From contig NZ_JAMGZK010000036.1 in NCBI RefSeq assembly GCF_025564065.1, forward strand, positions 55,805 to 119,804: DNA of 64,000 bases. Direction: 5' to 3'. Both the position numbers and the translations under genes were made by a program. Under the pieces are notes generated by a model. That model had not been told where the DNA came from, ran no database searches, and worked only from the letters and a program-made list of their open reading frames with translations. Origin of the DNA: Silvania hatchlandensis (GTDB lineage: Bacteria > Pseudomonadota > Gammaproteobacteria > Enterobacterales > Enterobacteriaceae). This document shows, piece after piece, positions 42,128 to 52,678 of this stretch. Position 1 is the first letter of the stretch, and each line of letters opens with the position of its first letter.

Positions 42128-43591
42128 TTACATCTTTTCGTACGGGCGATAGCGTACCTGTAGCTGGCGCAGCTGATCGATGCGGGCATCGTAGCGTGCC
42201 TGCTGCAGGCTACCGAGTTTAACCTGTGAACTGGCGCTGCTCAGCAATGAAATAGCCTGGTCCAGGCGTCCGGCGAGGGCATAGCCTTCGGCGCGAGCGG
42301 CCAGCTCCTGATCGCGATGGCCCAGCGCGGCTTCAGCCTGGGCCAGCAGAACCCAGCCGTTAGGATCATCTTTATTGCTAAAGGTATAGCGGTTAAGGAT
42401 CGTGGTCGCGTCCTGCGGCTGTCCGCCCTGTAAGTAAGCATTCGCCAGGTTGAGCTGCAATACCGGGTTGGTGCGCAGCTCACGGGCACCTTTCAGACGG
42501 TTAATCGCATCCTGAGCCTTTTTCTGCCCCAGATCGATATCGGTCGCCAGGTCGAGATACCAGGCATTGCCCGGCTCGGCCGTCAGCAGCGGCTGCAGCT
42601 GTTTGCGTGCTTCAGGGTAGTTGCTGGTTTCCATCGCCTGCAGCGCCCGGCCATACTGTGCCGCGCGCTGTTCACGCACGTTGCCTTTGCCCAGTGCGTC
42701 CAGCAGATCGTTGGTCAGCTGGTTACGCCCGGAATTGTACATCCCGAGGGTTCTGACCTTCGCCATGTAGAAATCTTCTGAGGACTGCACCACCACCGGA
42801 CGCATCTGGTTGGCACGGTTGCGGGCGTCAGAGAGACGACTTTCAGGCAACGGGTGAGTGAGCAAAATTTCCGGCGGACGTGAGGAATAGCGCGCCTGAT
42901 CGAGTAATTTCTCGAGGAAGCCCGGCATCGCCTGGGGATCGAACCCGGAGCGTTGCAGGACCTGAATCCCGATGCGGTCGGCTTCCTGTTCGTTTTGCTG
43001 GGTGAAGCTGATCATCCCCTGACGGGTACCGGCCAGCGTGCCGGTCAGCGCGGCCATCCCTGCCTGCGGGCTGGCCATCGCCAGCAGAATCGAACCCAGC
43101 GCGCCTACCCAGGTGAGCGGCGCATTGCGCTTCTGGTCTTCCATTGCGCGCGCCAGATGGCGTTGGGTGACGTGAGATATTTCGTGCGCCATTACCGACG
43201 CCAACTGACTTTCGTTATCGGAATAGCGGAATAACGCTGAATGCAGCACCACGTTGCCACCGAAGAAGGCGAAGGCGTTGATTTCATCGTTATTGATTAA
43301 AAAGAAGTGAAACGGGGTTTTCACCGAGTCTGCATGCGAGACCAGGCGCATCCCCAGCGAATTGATGTACTGTACCAGCAGCGGGTCGTTAATCAGCGGC
43401 GCACTGCCGCGCAGCTGGCGCACATAAAAGTCGCCCATCTGCATCTCCTGACCAATGGAGAGCGTGCTTCCTGCCGAGGTGCCCATATCGGGCAATGATT
43501 CGGCAGAGTCAGCGAAAGCAGGCATCATCTGGCCTGCGGTCAGCGCAGCGATAAGCGTCGCAACCAGCGTTTTTTTCAACTGCCTGAACAT
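42128..43591 (-). CDS. bepA: Periplasmic metalloprotease and chaperone BepA (YfgC)
   Basis: Quality-control protease that degrades or helps mature stalled LptD and BamA at the outer membrane. It has 487 residues from ATG 43591, the E. coli length. A signal peptide is cleaved after about residue 27 (MPAFADS). The M48 zinc site HEISH is at 136-140, with a third ligand in [11 protein letters not shown]. The C-terminal TPR half is intact. An upstream in-frame start at 43630 lacks a signal-peptide-like start. It fits with bamB and bamC in this window. Confidence 0.96.
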   Translation of the reverse strand: MFRQLKKTLVATLIAALTAGQMMPAFADSAESLPDMGTSAGSTLSIGQEMQMGDFYVRQLRGSAPLINDPLLVQYINSLGMRLVSHADSVKTPFHFFLINNDEINAFAFFGGNVVLHSALFRYSDNESQLASVMAHEISHVTQRHLARAMEDQKRNAPLTWVGALGSILLAMASPQAGMAALTGTLAGTRQGMISFTQQNEQEADRIGIQVLQRSGFDPQAMPGFLEKLLDQARYSSRPPEILLTHPLPESRLSDARNRANQMRPVVVQSSEDFYMAKVRTLGMYNSGRNQLTNDLLDALGKGNVREQRAAQYGRALQAMETSNYPEARKQLQPLLTAEPGNAWYLDLATDIDLGQKKAQDAINRLKGARELRTNPVLQLNLANAYLQGGQPQDATTILNRYTFSNKDDPNGWVLLAQAEAALGHRDQELAARAEGYALAGRLDQAISLLSSASSQVKLGSLQQARYDARIDQLRQLQVRYRPYEKM

Positions 43592-43812
43592 AACCTCTGT
43601 CCTGTCTTTTGGGTGTGCTATTTTGACCAATGAACCTGTATATCGTTCACCGCTTGCTGCTCTGGGAGTGTAGCCGGGTCAGGACGATAAGAACATCCCC
43701 CTTTTCAGGCTTTTGCGTTTTGTGACAGCACGATAAAAAGCGAAGTCTTTTCAGTGACACTTCGATACAATTCACACTTTTCACCCCGCCATCATAATCA
43801 GGAAAGGGTTGT

Positions 43813-44874
43813 ATGCTCGAGTTATTAATGCAGTGGTACCGCCGACGCTTTAGCGATCCGGAGGCCATTGCTTTGCTGGTTATCCTTGTCGCCGGATTTG
43901 GCATTCTTTTCTTCTTCAGCGGACTGCTGGCACCGCTGCTGGTCGCCATTGTGCTTGCCTATTTGCTGGAGTGGCCCACGGTTCGCCTGCAAAACATCGG
44001 CTGTTCCCGCCGCTGGGCCAGCGTTATCGTGCTGGTCTTTTTCGCCGGTATTCTGCTGTTAATGTCGTTTGTGGTGATGCCGATCGCCTGGCAGCAGGGG
44101 ATCAACCTGATCCGTGATATGCCGGGGATGCTCAGCAAACTCTCTGATTTTGCCGCCACGTTGCCGCGTCGTTATCCGGCGTTGATGGATGCGGGCATTA
44201 TTGATGCGATGGCGGAAAACGTGCGTACCCGCATCATGACGATGGGGGATACGGTGGTAAAATTCTCCCTCGCGTCGCTGGTCGGCCTGCTGACTCTGGC
44301 CGTTTATCTGGTACTGGTCCCGCTGATGGTCTTCTTCCTGGTGAAGGACAAAGAGCAGATGCTGAACGCGGTGCGTCGCGTACTGCCGCGCAACCGCGGG
44401 CTGGCGGGGCAGGTCTGGCAGGAGATGAACCAGCAGATCACCAACTACATTCGCGGAAAAGTGACGGAAATGATCGTCGTCGGTGTCGCTACCTGGATTG
44501 GTTTCTTTGTCTTCGGTCTGAACTATTCCCTGCTGCTGGCGGTGCTGGTCGGATTCTCAGTGCTGATCCCCTATATCGGGGCATTTGTGGTTACCATTCC
44601 GGTTATCGGCGTGGCGCTGTTCCAGTTTGGGCTGGGCCCGGAGTTCTGGAGCTGTTTCGTCGTCTATCTGATTATCCAGGGGCTGGATGGCAACCTGCTC
44701 GTGCCGGTGCTGTTCTCCGAAGCGGTGAACCTGCATCCGATCGTCATTATTCTGTCAGTGGTGATTTTTGGCGGGCTGTGGGGATTCTGGGGGGTGTTCT
44801 TTGCCATCCCGCTGGCCACGCTTATCAAAGCGGTGGTGCACGCCTGGCCGGATGTGCCTGCTGTTGAAGAGTAA
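43813..44874 (+). CDS. perM: AI-2E family transporter PerM (YfgO)
   Basis: Polytopic inner-membrane protein of 353 residues with about eight hydrophobic segments and a long periplasmic-side loop in the first half. It belongs to the AI-2E/TqsA-like permease family; the true cargo of PerM is not established. GGAAAGG precedes the ATG. It runs opposite to bepA, and a REP-like hairpin follows the stop. Confidence 0.93.
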   Translation: MLELLMQWYRRRFSDPEAIALLVILVAGFGILFFFSGLLAPLLVAIVLAYLLEWPTVRLQNIGCSRRWASVIVLVFFAGILLLMSFVVMPIAWQQGINLIRDMPGMLSKLSDFAATLPRRYPALMDAGIIDAMAENVRTRIMTMGDTVVKFSLASLVGLLTLAVYLVLVPLMVFFLVKDKEQMLNAVRRVLPRNRGLAGQVWQEMNQQITNYIRGKVTEMIVVGVATWIGFFVFGLNYSLLLAVLVGFSVLIPYIGAFVVTIPVIGVALFQFGLGPEFWSCFVVYLIIQGLDGNLLVPVLFSEAVNLHPIVIILSVVIFGGLWGFWGVFFAIPLATLIKAVVHAWPDVPAVEE

Positions 44875-44877
44875 TCG

Positions 44878-44908
44878 TTGCCGGGTAAGCGGTAGCGCTA
44901 CCCGGCAA
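44878..44908. repeat. REP-like bidirectional terminator between perM and bcp
   Basis: TTGCCGGGTA-N11-TACCCGGCAA, a 10-bp perfect stem with an inner TAGCGCTA palindrome. It lies between the convergent perM and bcp stops. Confidence 0.72.
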
Positions 44909-44918
44909 CATAAATGAC

Positions 44919-45389
44919 TCAGGCGTTCGCTTTCACCCAGTTCAACACCACGTCGTGGTGGTTGCTGGTTTTGAAGTCATCAAACACATGTTCAACTTTA
45001 CCGTCAGCACCAATCAGGAAGCTGATGCGATGAATGCCGTCGTAGGTTTTACCCATAAAGGACTTCTCACCCCAGACGCCAAATTCTGCGCAGACCTGAT
45101 GGTCTTCATCGGAGAGCAGCGTAAAGTTCAGCAGCTCTTTTTCAGCAAAGCGGGACAGTTTTTCTGGCTTATCGGTGCTGATACCCAACACTTCAATACC
45201 TGCTGTTTTCAAATCGTCCATGTTATCGCGTAGACCGCACGCTTGTACGGTACAGCCTGGCGTCATGGCTTTCGGGTAGAAATAGACCAGAACACGCTGT
45301 CCCTGGAAGTCGGTTAAATTTACTTGCTCGCCGTCTTGATCGGGCAGGCTAAATTTCGGTGCGATGTCACCGGCTTTCAGTGGATTCAT
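44919..45389 (-). CDS. bcp: Thiol peroxidase Bcp (peroxiredoxin Q)
   Basis: Reduces hydrogen and organic peroxides using thioredoxin. It has 156 residues. The peroxidatic Cys46 is in TPGCTVQAC and the resolving Cys51 five residues later, the atypical 2-Cys arrangement. Its ATG overlaps the gcvR stop by one base (TAATG), indicating coupling. Confidence 0.97.
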   Translation of the reverse strand: MNPLKAGDIAPKFSLPDQDGEQVNLTDFQGQRVLVYFYPKAMTPGCTVQACGLRDNMDDLKTAGIEVLGISTDKPEKLSRFAEKELLNFTLLSDEDHQVCAEFGVWGEKSFMGKTYDGIHRISFLIGADGKVEHVFDDFKTSNHHDVVLNWVKANA

Positions 45390-45958
45390 TACTTAACTCC
45401 ATCTTGTTCATGCGGGGAATAATTAACGACGTTTATACTGCCTTGCGCATGTAATTCTGTACAGAGGGCTTTGAAGGCTTGCTCAATATTTGACGCATCC
45501 TGCGACGCCGGGCTGTGGGCGGTGATCTGGATAAACAGCTTCGGTATGGCATCGCCATCGCCGGGCTGCGTGCGGGAAGCCAGCTCGGCAACGTTCATTT
45601 GATGACTGTCGAACAGCGCCGTAAAGCGCTCAATCAAATGCGGGGAGTCGGCCACTTCAACCTGCACCCACACCGTCGCGGGCATCGCCGGACGCGGGCG
45701 AGCATTGGTGCGCTTCATCACGATCAGCAGATCCAGCTCTGCCCCTTTTAACGGCAGGGTCGATTCAATTAAGGTGATGGCATTCCATGACCCGGACAGC
45801 AGCATAATGAAGGTGAACTCTTCCCCCAGCATCGCCAGTCGGCTGTCTTCAATATTACAGCCGCAGCTACTCACATGGCGGGTGATGGTGTTCACAATAC
45901 CCGGCCTGTCGGCACCCAGCGCAGTGATAACCAGGTAATGTTGTGATGAGGTTGTCAA
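45389..45958 (-). CDS. gcvR: Glycine cleavage system repressor GcvR, starting at TTG
   Basis: Accessory regulator that binds GcvA and represses gcvTHP when glycine is low. Two ACT domains fill the 189 residues. The sequence SSQHYLVITALGADRPG at the N terminus matches E. coli GcvR. The only start giving this N terminus is TTG at 45958, with AGGAAG upstream. It is divergent from dapA. Confidence 0.95.
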   Translation of the reverse strand: MTTSSQHYLVITALGADRPGIVNTITRHVSSCGCNIEDSRLAMLGEEFTFIMLLSGSWNAITLIESTLPLKGAELDLLIVMKRTNARPRPAMPATVWVQVEVADSPHLIERFTALFDSHQMNVAELASRTQPGDGDAIPKLFIQITAHSPASQDASNIEQAFKALCTELHAQGSINVVNYSPHEQDGVK

Positions 45959-46102
45959 ACCTGTTCTTCCTTTGCGTGGTTAAGTGTTCTAAGGAAAGCA
46001 TAAAAAAAACCGGCATACAATAACCTGGAGGCCTCACGTCGCTTGCTTTTATTACAGCACCAAACGTACCATTGAGGCTCTTGCACGCACAGAGGATGGC
46101 CC

Positions 46103-46981
46103 ATGTTCACGGGAAGTATTGTTGCGCTTGTTACACCGATGGATGAGAAAGGTAATGTCTGCCGGTCAAGCCTGAAGAAACTGATTGATTATCATGTCGC
46201 CAGCGGAACCTCGGCGATTGTTTCGGTAGGGACTACCGGTGAATCTGCTACGCTGAGCCACGAAGAGCATGGCGAAGTGGTAATGATGACCCTTGAGCTG
46301 GCTGACGGACGTATTCCGGTCATTGCTGGTACGGGCGCCAACGCCACCGCTGAAGCCATCAGCCTGACCCAGCGTTTTAACGACAGTGGCGTGGTCGGTT
46401 GCCTGACGGTAACGCCGTACTACAACCGCCCGACGCAGGAAGGTCTGTTCCAGCATTTCAAAGCCATCGCTGAACATACTGACTTGCCGCAAATTCTGTA
46501 TAATGTGCCGTCGCGTACGGGTTGCGATATGCTGCCAGAAACGGTAGGCCGCCTCGCGAAAGTTAAAAATATTATCGGTATTAAAGAGGCGACCGGGAAC
46601 TTAAGTCGTGTTCATCAGATCAAAGAGCTGGTTTCAGATGACTTTGTTCTGCTGAGTGGTGATGATGCGACATCGCTGGACTTTATGCAGCTCGGCGGCC
46701 ACGGCGTAATTTCCGTGACCACCAACGTTGCAGCCCGCGATATGGCCGAAATGTGTAAACTGGCCGCGGCCGGTCATTTCAACGAAGCACGCGTGATTAA
46801 CCAGCGTCTGATGCCGCTGCACAACAAATTATTTGTCGAGCCCAATCCGATCCCAGTGAAATGGGCATGTAAGGAATTGGGACTTGTAGCGACCGACACG
46901 CTGCGCCTGCCGATGACCCCGATTACCGACCACGGTCGTGAAACGGTCACTGGTGCGCTGAAGCATGCCGGTTTGCTGTAA
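46103..46981 (+). CDS. dapA: 4-hydroxy-tetrahydrodipicolinate synthase
   Basis: Condenses pyruvate with aspartate semialdehyde, the first committed step of lysine and diaminopimelate synthesis. It has 292 residues, as in E. coli. The Schiff-base Lys161 is in GIKEATG and Tyr133 in [16 protein letters not shown] lines the active site. bamC follows after 16 bases, forming the dapA-bamC unit. dapE, a later enzyme of the same pathway, lies 6 kb away. Confidence 0.98.
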   Translation: MFTGSIVALVTPMDEKGNVCRSSLKKLIDYHVASGTSAIVSVGTTGESATLSHEEHGEVVMMTLELADGRIPVIAGTGANATAEAISLTQRFNDSGVVGCLTVTPYYNRPTQEGLFQHFKAIAEHTDLPQILYNVPSRTGCDMLPETVGRLAKVKNIIGIKEATGNLSRVHQIKELVSDDFVLLSGDDATSLDFMQLGGHGVISVTTNVAARDMAEMCKLAAAGHFNEARVINQRLMPLHNKLFVEPNPIPVKWACKELGLVATDTLRLPMTPITDHGRETVTGALKHAGLL

Positions 46982-46997
46982 AGTTTAGGGAGATTTG

Positions 46998-48032
46998 ATG
47001 GCTTACTCAGTACAGAAATCGCGCCTGGTGAAGGTTGCGGGTGTTTCGCTTGTGATGCTGCTCGCGGCCTGTAGCTCAGATTCGCGCTACAAGCGCCAGG
47101 TGAGCGGTGACGAATCCTATCTGGATGCTGCGCCGCTTGCTGAAATTCACGCACCTGCTGGCATGATCCTGCCGGTTCAGAATGGCGACTATAACATTCC
47201 TGTCACCAACGGCAGTGGCGCGGTAGGTAAGGCGCTTGATATTCGTCCGCCAGCTCAGCCTCTGGCGCTGGTGAGCGGGGCGCGTACTCAGTTCACGGGC
47301 GATACCGCGACGCTGCAGGTCGAGAGTGCGCGTAATGCAACGCTGTGGCCGCAGGTGGTCAGCGTGATTCAGTCGAAAAACTACGCGATTGATAAACGTG
47401 ACGACGCCAGCCAGACGCTGACGACAGACTGGGTTGAATGGAGTCGTCTGGATGAAGACCAACAGTACCGTGGCCGTTATCAAGTCTCTGTTAAACCTCA
47501 GGGTTATCAGCAGGCGGTGGTGGTTAAGCTGCTGAATCTGGAGCAGGCGGGCAAGCCAGTGGCGGATGCCGCTTCCATGCAGCGCTACAGCACCGAGATG
47601 CTTAACGTTATCGCAGCGGGCCTCGACAAAACCGCGACCGATGCCGCCAATGCGGCGCAGAGCCGTAATGGCGCGACCTTCGACGTTCAGAGCGCGGCCG
47701 ACGATACCGGTCTGCCAATGCTGGTGGTGCGCGGTCCGTTCCAACAAGTCTGGCAGCGTCTGCCAGCTACCCTTGAGCGCGTTGGCATGAAAGTGACCGA
47801 CAGTACCCGCTCAACCGGCAGCATGGCCGTGACCTACAAACCGTTGTCCGACAGCGGCTGGGAAGCGTTGGGTGCTCGCGATCCGGGTCTGTCCTCTGGC
47901 GACTACAAACTTCAGGTCGGCGATCTGGACAACCGTAGCAGCCTGCAGTTTATCGACCCGAAAGGTCACACGCTGACCCAGTCGCAGAACGATGCGCTGG
48001 TCGCTGCCTTCCAGGCTGCATTCAGCAAATAA
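46998..48032 (+). CDS. bamC: Outer membrane assembly lipoprotein BamC
   Basis: BAM complex lipoprotein of 344 residues, the E. coli length. The lipobox LLAAC gives lipidated Cys25 with Ser26 at +2, predicting outer membrane sorting. A conserved unstructured N-terminal segment that binds BamD (about 26-100) precedes two helix-grip domains. I chose ATG 46998 over the TTG codon just before it. A terminator follows. Confidence 0.97.
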   Translation: MAYSVQKSRLVKVAGVSLVMLLAACSSDSRYKRQVSGDESYLDAAPLAEIHAPAGMILPVQNGDYNIPVTNGSGAVGKALDIRPPAQPLALVSGARTQFTGDTATLQVESARNATLWPQVVSVIQSKNYAIDKRDDASQTLTTDWVEWSRLDEDQQYRGRYQVSVKPQGYQQAVVVKLLNLEQAGKPVADAASMQRYSTEMLNVIAAGLDKTATDAANAAQSRNGATFDVQSAADDTGLPMLVVRGPFQQVWQRLPATLERVGMKVTDSTRSTGSMAVTYKPLSDSGWEALGARDPGLSSGDYKLQVGDLDNRSSLQFIDPKGHTLTQSQNDALVAAFQAAFSK

Positions 48033-48037
48033 AAAAA

Positions 48038-48062
48038 GGGGCTGGTTAATCCAGCCCTTTTT
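48038..48062 (+). terminator. Intrinsic terminator after bamC
   Basis: GGGCTGG-TTAAT-CCAGCCC with five T, flanked by an A-run on the other side, so it can work in both directions. Confidence 0.88.
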
Positions 48063-48073
48063 ATTTTCGTGCT

Positions 48074-48097
48074 ACGCAAACGTGTGCGTGGCATAAT
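48074..48097 (+). promoter_or_regulatory. purC promoter with PurR operator
   Basis: ACGCAAACGTGTGCGT at 48074-48089 is one base off the PurR consensus. CATAAT at 48092-48097 is a likely -10, so the operator covers the spacer and -35 region. Confidence 0.85.
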
Positions 48098-48141
48098 GTG
48101 CCGGGTTTTGTACACAAATCATCACACCAGGAGTAATGAAG

Positions 48142-48855
48142 ATGCAGAAGCAAGCTGAGTTGTATCGTGGCAAAGCGAAAACCGTATACAGCACGGAAAA
48201 TCCCGATCTGTTGGTGCTCGAGTTCCGCAATGATACGTCAGCAGGAGATGGCGCGCGCATTGAACAGTTCGACCGTAAGGGGATGGTGAACAATAAGTTC
48301 AACCACTTCATTATGAGCAAGCTGGAAGAAGCGGGTATTCCGACGCAGATGGAAGCGTTGCTGTCCGATACGGAATGTCTGGTGAAAAAGCTGGAGATGG
48401 TTCCGGTGGAATGTGTCGTTCGTAACCGCGCCGCAGGCTCCCTGGTGAAGCGTCTGGGTATCGAAGAAGGTATCGAGCTTAATCCGCCGCTGTTTGACCT
48501 GTTCCTGAAAAACGACGCCATGCACGATCCGATGGTCAACGAATCTTACTGCGAAACCTTTGGTTGGGTGAGCAAAGAGAACCTGGCGCGCATGCAGGAA
48601 CTGACCTTTAAAGCCAACGACGTGCTGAAAAAGCTGTTTGATGACGCCGGTCTGATTCTGGTCGATTTCAAACTGGAATTCGGTCTGTTCAACGGCGAAG
48701 TGGTGCTGGGCGATGAGTTCTCCCCGGACGGCAGCCGCCTGTGGGACAAAGAGACGCTGGATAAGATGGACAAAGACCGCTTCCGTCAGAGCCTGGGTGG
48801 CCTGATTGAAGCCTATGAAGCCGTTGCCCACCGTCTGGGCGTCAAGCTTGATTAA
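48142..48855 (+). CDS. purC: SAICAR synthetase
   Basis: Joins aspartate to CAIR with ATP hydrolysis in purine synthesis. ATG 48142 ([13 protein letters not shown]) gives 237 residues like E. coli and sits eight bases after AGGAG. An ATG two codons earlier is too close to that site. RNRAAGSL and VDFKLEFG are active-site stretches. It has its own PurR-controlled promoter and a downstream hairpin. Confidence 0.97.
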   Translation: MQKQAELYRGKAKTVYSTENPDLLVLEFRNDTSAGDGARIEQFDRKGMVNNKFNHFIMSKLEEAGIPTQMEALLSDTECLVKKLEMVPVECVVRNRAAGSLVKRLGIEEGIELNPPLFDLFLKNDAMHDPMVNESYCETFGWVSKENLARMQELTFKANDVLKKLFDDAGLILVDFKLEFGLFNGEVVLGDEFSPDGSRLWDKETLDKMDKDRFRQSLGGLIEAYEAVAHRLGVKLD

Positions 48856-48874
48856 TTCCTAATTCCGCGCTTTG

Positions 48875-48903
48875 TGCCAGAGAACACCCCTGTTTCTCTG
48901 GCA
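48875..48903 (+). terminator. Hairpin after purC
   Basis: TGCCAGAGAA and TTCTCTGGCA pair perfectly over ten bases around a nine-base loop. The following sequence is only moderately T-rich, so termination may be partial or Rho-assisted. Confidence 0.6.
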
Positions 48904-48984
48904 TCTCATCCTTGTTTCCTGTGGTAATCTTTCCCTGAACCGCCTACGATCATACTCATTATCAAAATAATATTTGAGGTGGTT

Positions 48985-49854
48985 ATGCGTTGGCAAGGGC
49001 GTCGCGAAAGCGACAATGTAGAAGACAGACGCAGTGGCGGCGGTCCATCAATGGGCGGCGGCCCCGGCTTTCGTCTGCCGGGGGGAAAGGGCGGTATTAT
49101 CTTACTGCTGGTGGTGGTGGTCGCGGGCTATTACGGCGTCGACCTGAGCGGACTGCTAACCGGACAGCCGATGCAGCAGCAACAGCAGCAGACCCAGCGC
49201 TCTATCAGCCCGAACGAAGACGAAGCCGCCAAATTTACCTCCGTGGTGCTCGCCACCACCGAAGATACCTGGGGACAGCTGTTTGACAAAATGGGCCGTA
49301 CCTACCAGCAGCCCAAGCTGGTGATGTATCGCGGTGCAACCCGTACCGGCTGCGGCACCGGACAATCGGTGATGGGGCCGTTTTATTGTCCTGCCGACAC
49401 CACCGTCTATATCGATCTCTCCTTCTACGATGACATGAAACGCAAACTGGGCGCCGATGGCGACTTTGCCCAGGGTTACGTCATTGCCCACGAAGTCGGG
49501 CACCACGTGCAAAAGCTGCTCGGTATTGAGCCAAAAGTTCGCCAGCTTCAGCAGAATGCCAGCGAGGCCGAAGTGAACGCGCTGTCGGTACGCATGGAGC
49601 TGCAGGCAGACTGCTTTGCCGGAGTCTGGGGCCACAGCATGCAGCAGCAGGGCGTGCTGGAAGCGGGCGATCTGGAAGAAGCCCTTAACGCCGCCCACGC
49701 CATTGGCGATGACCGTCTGCAACAGCAAAGCCAGGGGCGTGTAGTGCCGGACAGCTTCACTCACGGTACCTCGGAACAGCGCTATCAGTGGTTCAAACGC
49801 GGTTTTGACGGTGGCGATCCGGCCCAGTGCAATACTTTCGGTAAGGCCCTGTAA
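48985..49854 (+). CDS. ypfJ: Putative neutral zinc metallopeptidase YpfJ
   Basis: A 289-residue membrane-anchored protein of the YpfJ/KPN_02809 family, function unknown. A glycine-rich cytoplasmic N terminus is followed by one membrane span (about 35-55), a glutamine-rich linker and the peptidase domain. The zinc motif is HEVGHH, with a likely Glu ligand further on in [16 protein letters not shown] precedes ATG 48985; two upstream codons from a GTG are ignored. tmcA follows after six bases. Confidence 0.93.
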   Translation: MRWQGRRESDNVEDRRSGGGPSMGGGPGFRLPGGKGGIILLLVVVVAGYYGVDLSGLLTGQPMQQQQQQTQRSISPNEDEAAKFTSVVLATTEDTWGQLFDKMGRTYQQPKLVMYRGATRTGCGTGQSVMGPFYCPADTTVYIDLSFYDDMKRKLGADGDFAQGYVIAHEVGHHVQKLLGIEPKVRQLQQNASEAEVNALSVRMELQADCFAGVWGHSMQQQGVLEAGDLEEALNAAHAIGDDRLQQQSQGRVVPDSFTHGTSEQRYQWFKRGFDGGDPAQCNTFGKAL

Positions 49855-49860
49855 TCAGCA

Positions 49861-51870
49861 ATGTCAGGGATGAGATTATCGGGTTTACCTGAACAACTGG
49901 CTCGTGAGGGGCATCGGCGGCTGTTGGTGCTGAGCGGGGATGAGGTCTGGACCCAACAGCAGGCGCTGGCCCTGCGCGATGCCCATCCCGGCGACTGGCT
50001 TTGGGTGGGCGATAACGCCCCCGTGGCTGACGCCTGTTCGCCCCAGGCGCTGCATCAACTGCTGGGCCGCGAGTTTCTGCATGCCATCTTCGATGCCCGC
50101 CGCGGTTTTGACGTCTCGGCGTTCGCCGCCGCAGGCGGTACGCTGCGGGCCGGTAGCCTGCTGGTGTTGCTGGTTCCTGACTTTGCCCGCTGGGCTGACC
50201 AGCCCGACCGCGATTCACTGCGCTGGAGCGACAGTCCACAACCCATCGTCACCCCACATTTTATTCATCACTTCTGCCGCCACATCGCCCGCGATCCACA
50301 GGTACTGCTGTGCCAGCAGGGGCAACCATTTACTTTATTGTCCACCCCAGCAGCGCCCGACTGGCACCCCGCCAGCGGCGAGCCGCAGAGTGAGCAGGCC
50401 GCGATCCTCGACAACCTGACCCAGATGCCCGAGGGCGTGGCTGCGGTGACCGCCCCGCGCGGGCGCGGCAAATCGGCCCTGGCGGGTATGCTGCTGCAGC
50501 GTATACCGGGCAACGCCCTTGTGACGGCACCCGCCCGCGCCGCGACCGAGGTTATTGCCCGCTTTGCCGGCGAGCGCTATCACTTTATGGCACCTGACGC
50601 GCTGTTGGCCTCGACTCAGGTGGCTGACTGGCTGATCGTTGATGAAGCCGCCGCCATTCCCGGCCCGCTGCTGGCGCAGCTGGTGGCGCGCTTCCCTCGC
50701 GTGCTGCTGACTACCACGGTGCAGGGCTATGAAGGGACCGGCAGAGGCTTTTTACTGAAATTCTGTGCCCGCTTTGCCGGGCTACGCTACTTCACCCTCT
50801 GTGCGCCGGTGCGCTGGGCGGCGGGATGCCCGCTGGAGCGCATCATCGCCGAGGTGCTGCTGTTCGATGACGAGCCCGACGACACCACACCTCAGGGGCC
50901 TGTTCAGTTTACGCCGCTGGAGCAGGAGGCCTGGAGCCAGGCACCCGCGTATCCGGCAGCGGTCTATAAGCTGCTGTGTGCGGCCCACTATCGAACCTCG
51001 CCGCTCGATCTGCGGCGGATGATGGACGCGCCGGGGCAGCATTTCGTCGCTGCCCGTGCCGGTGAGACGGTCTGCGGTGCGCTGTGGCTGGTGGAGGAGG
51101 GCGGGTTAAGCCCGGCCCTCAGTCAGGCGGTATGGGCAGGCTATCGTCGTCCGCGCGGCAATCTGGTGGCGCAGTCGCTGGCCGCGCACGGAGGTTCACC
51201 CCAGGCGGCCGCGCTCACCGCCCGACGGGTGACCCGCGTGGCGGTGCATCCTGCCCGCCAGCGCGAAGGGATTGGCCAGGCGTTGGTCGCCAGCGCCAGT
51301 CAGTTGGCGCAGACGGACTACCTTTCCGTCAGCTTCGGCTATACCGACGAACTGTGGCGCTTCTGGCAGCGCTGTGGTTTTGTGCTGGTGCGGATCGGCG
51401 GCCACCGGGAGGCCAGCAGCGGGTGCTACACGGCGATGGCGATGCTGCCGCTCAGCGAAGCGGGACGAGCGCTTTGCCAGCGTGAGCATCAGCGGCTCTG
51501 TCGCGATGCATCCATTATTGAGTACTGGAACGGTGAAAAGATCCCGGTAGCGGCAGGTGGGGAGTCTACCCTTAATGATGATGACTGGCTGGAGCTGGCC
51601 GGGTTTGCCTTTGCGCACCGTCCGTTCTCCGCCGCGGTCGCCAGCCTGACGCGACTGCTTCTGGCTACCTCTCTGCCGCTGGCGGGGCTGCGCGGCAAAA
51701 TCGAATCGGGGCTGGACGATGCGGCTCTGAGTCGTGTCCTGAAGCTGAGCGGACGTAAAGCGTTGCTGGCCCATTTGCGCAGTGAAACGGGCGCAGCGCT
51801 GGCGCAGCATGACGATGAACGGGCCCGGCAGCTGCAATCTACGATTTTGCAATGGCAATTTTTTCAATGA
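49861..51870 (+). CDS. tmcA: tRNA(Met) cytidine acetyltransferase TmcA
   Basis: Acetylates N4 of the wobble cytidine 34 of elongator tRNA-Met, preventing misreading of AUA. It has 669 residues against 671 in E. coli. The N-terminal domain (about 1-170) is the least conserved part. The helicase-like ATPase has Walker A PRGRGKSALAG (near 199-209) and DEAAAIP. The GNAT acetyltransferase domain carries RVAVHPARQREGIG for acetyl-CoA. An ATG three codons later is possible. The G+C content is visibly higher than in its neighbours. Confidence 0.95.
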   Translation: MSGMRLSGLPEQLAREGHRRLLVLSGDEVWTQQQALALRDAHPGDWLWVGDNAPVADACSPQALHQLLGREFLHAIFDARRGFDVSAFAAAGGTLRAGSLLVLLVPDFARWADQPDRDSLRWSDSPQPIVTPHFIHHFCRHIARDPQVLLCQQGQPFTLLSTPAAPDWHPASGEPQSEQAAILDNLTQMPEGVAAVTAPRGRGKSALAGMLLQRIPGNALVTAPARAATEVIARFAGERYHFMAPDALLASTQVADWLIVDEAAAIPGPLLAQLVARFPRVLLTTTVQGYEGTGRGFLLKFCARFAGLRYFTLCAPVRWAAGCPLERIIAEVLLFDDEPDDTTPQGPVQFTPLEQEAWSQAPAYPAAVYKLLCAAHYRTSPLDLRRMMDAPGQHFVAARAGETVCGALWLVEEGGLSPALSQAVWAGYRRPRGNLVAQSLAAHGGSPQAAALTARRVTRVAVHPARQREGIGQALVASASQLAQTDYLSVSFGYTDELWRFWQRCGFVLVRIGGHREASSGCYTAMAMLPLSEAGRALCQREHQRLCRDASIIEYWNGEKIPVAAGGESTLNDDDWLELAGFAFAHRPFSAAVASLTRLLLATSLPLAGLRGKIESGLDDAALSRVLKLSGRKALLAHLRSETGAALAQHDDERARQLQSTILQWQFFQ

Positions 51871-51943
51871 CTTCATCAGTAAACCGGCATGTTCATTCTG
51901 TTTGTCAGGCGTAAAATTCAGCCTATCAATTAAGGAGATCGCC

Positions 51944-52639
51944 ATGAAACATGACCATTTTATTGTCCAGAGCCCCGCACAACCGGCCAAACAGCTGCTG
52001 TTGCTGTTTCATGGCGTCGGCGATAACCCGGTCAACATGGGACAGATCGGCAGCTGGTTTGCGCCGCAGTTCCCGGATGCGTTGGTCGTGAGCATCGGCG
52101 GCGTAGAGCAATGCGGGCCAACGGGCCGCCAGTGGTTTTCAGTGCAGGGCGTAACGGAAGAGAACCGTCAGGAGCGCGTGAATGCAATCATGCCGGTGTT
52201 TATCGATACAGTACGTTACTGGCAGCAGCAAAGCGGCGTAGCAGCAAATGCTACCGCGCTGATCGGTTTTTCGCAGGGTGCAATCATGGCGCTGGAGAGC
52301 GTGAAGGCCGAGCCGGAGCTGGTGTCGCGCGTAATTGCGTTTAATGGCCGCTACGCGACCTTACCTGAACGCGCCACGACTGCGACCACCATCCATCTGA
52401 TTCACGGCGGTGAAGACCGGGTGATTGAGCTGTCCCATGCGGTGGCCGCTCAGGAAGCGCTTATCCGCGCGGGTGGCGATGTGACGCTGGATATTGTTGA
52501 TGAGCTGGGACATGCCATTGACGATCGCAGTATTCAGTTCGCACTGGATCACCTGCATTTTACCGTGCCGAAGCACTACTTCGATGAAGCGCTTAGCGGC
52601 AGCAAGCCGAAGGACGACGATATTATCGAGTTTTTGTAG
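51944..52639 (+). CDS. ypfH: Carboxylesterase YpfH (alpha/beta hydrolase)
   Basis: A 231-residue serine hydrolase of the phospholipase/carboxylesterase family. The nucleophile Ser110 is in GFSQG, with Asp in HGGEDRVI and His in LGHAIDD completing the triad. FHGVGDNP supplies the oxyanion region. TAAGGAG precedes ATG 51944; the longer frame from 51782 lies inside tmcA. E. coli YpfH has esterase activity on short acyl esters; the natural substrate is unknown. Confidence 0.95.
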   Translation: MKHDHFIVQSPAQPAKQLLLLFHGVGDNPVNMGQIGSWFAPQFPDALVVSIGGVEQCGPTGRQWFSVQGVTEENRQERVNAIMPVFIDTVRYWQQQSGVAANATALIGFSQGAIMALESVKAEPELVSRVIAFNGRYATLPERATTATTIHLIHGGEDRVIELSHAVAAQEALIRAGGDVTLDIVDELGHAIDDRSIQFALDHLHFTVPKHYFDEALSGSKPKDDDIIEFL

Positions 52640-52646
52640 GGGATGA

Positions 52647-52670
52647 CCCTCTCCCCGGCAGGGGAGAGGG
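52647..52670. repeat. Perfect 10-bp palindrome after ypfH
   Basis: CCCTCTCCCC-GGCA-GGGGAGAGGG. This kind of CCCTCTCCC/GGGAGAGGG hairpin is scattered in enterobacterial intergenic regions. It sits between convergent ypfH and ypfN and has no T-run. Confidence 0.7.
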
Positions 52671-52678
52671 ATAACGTC

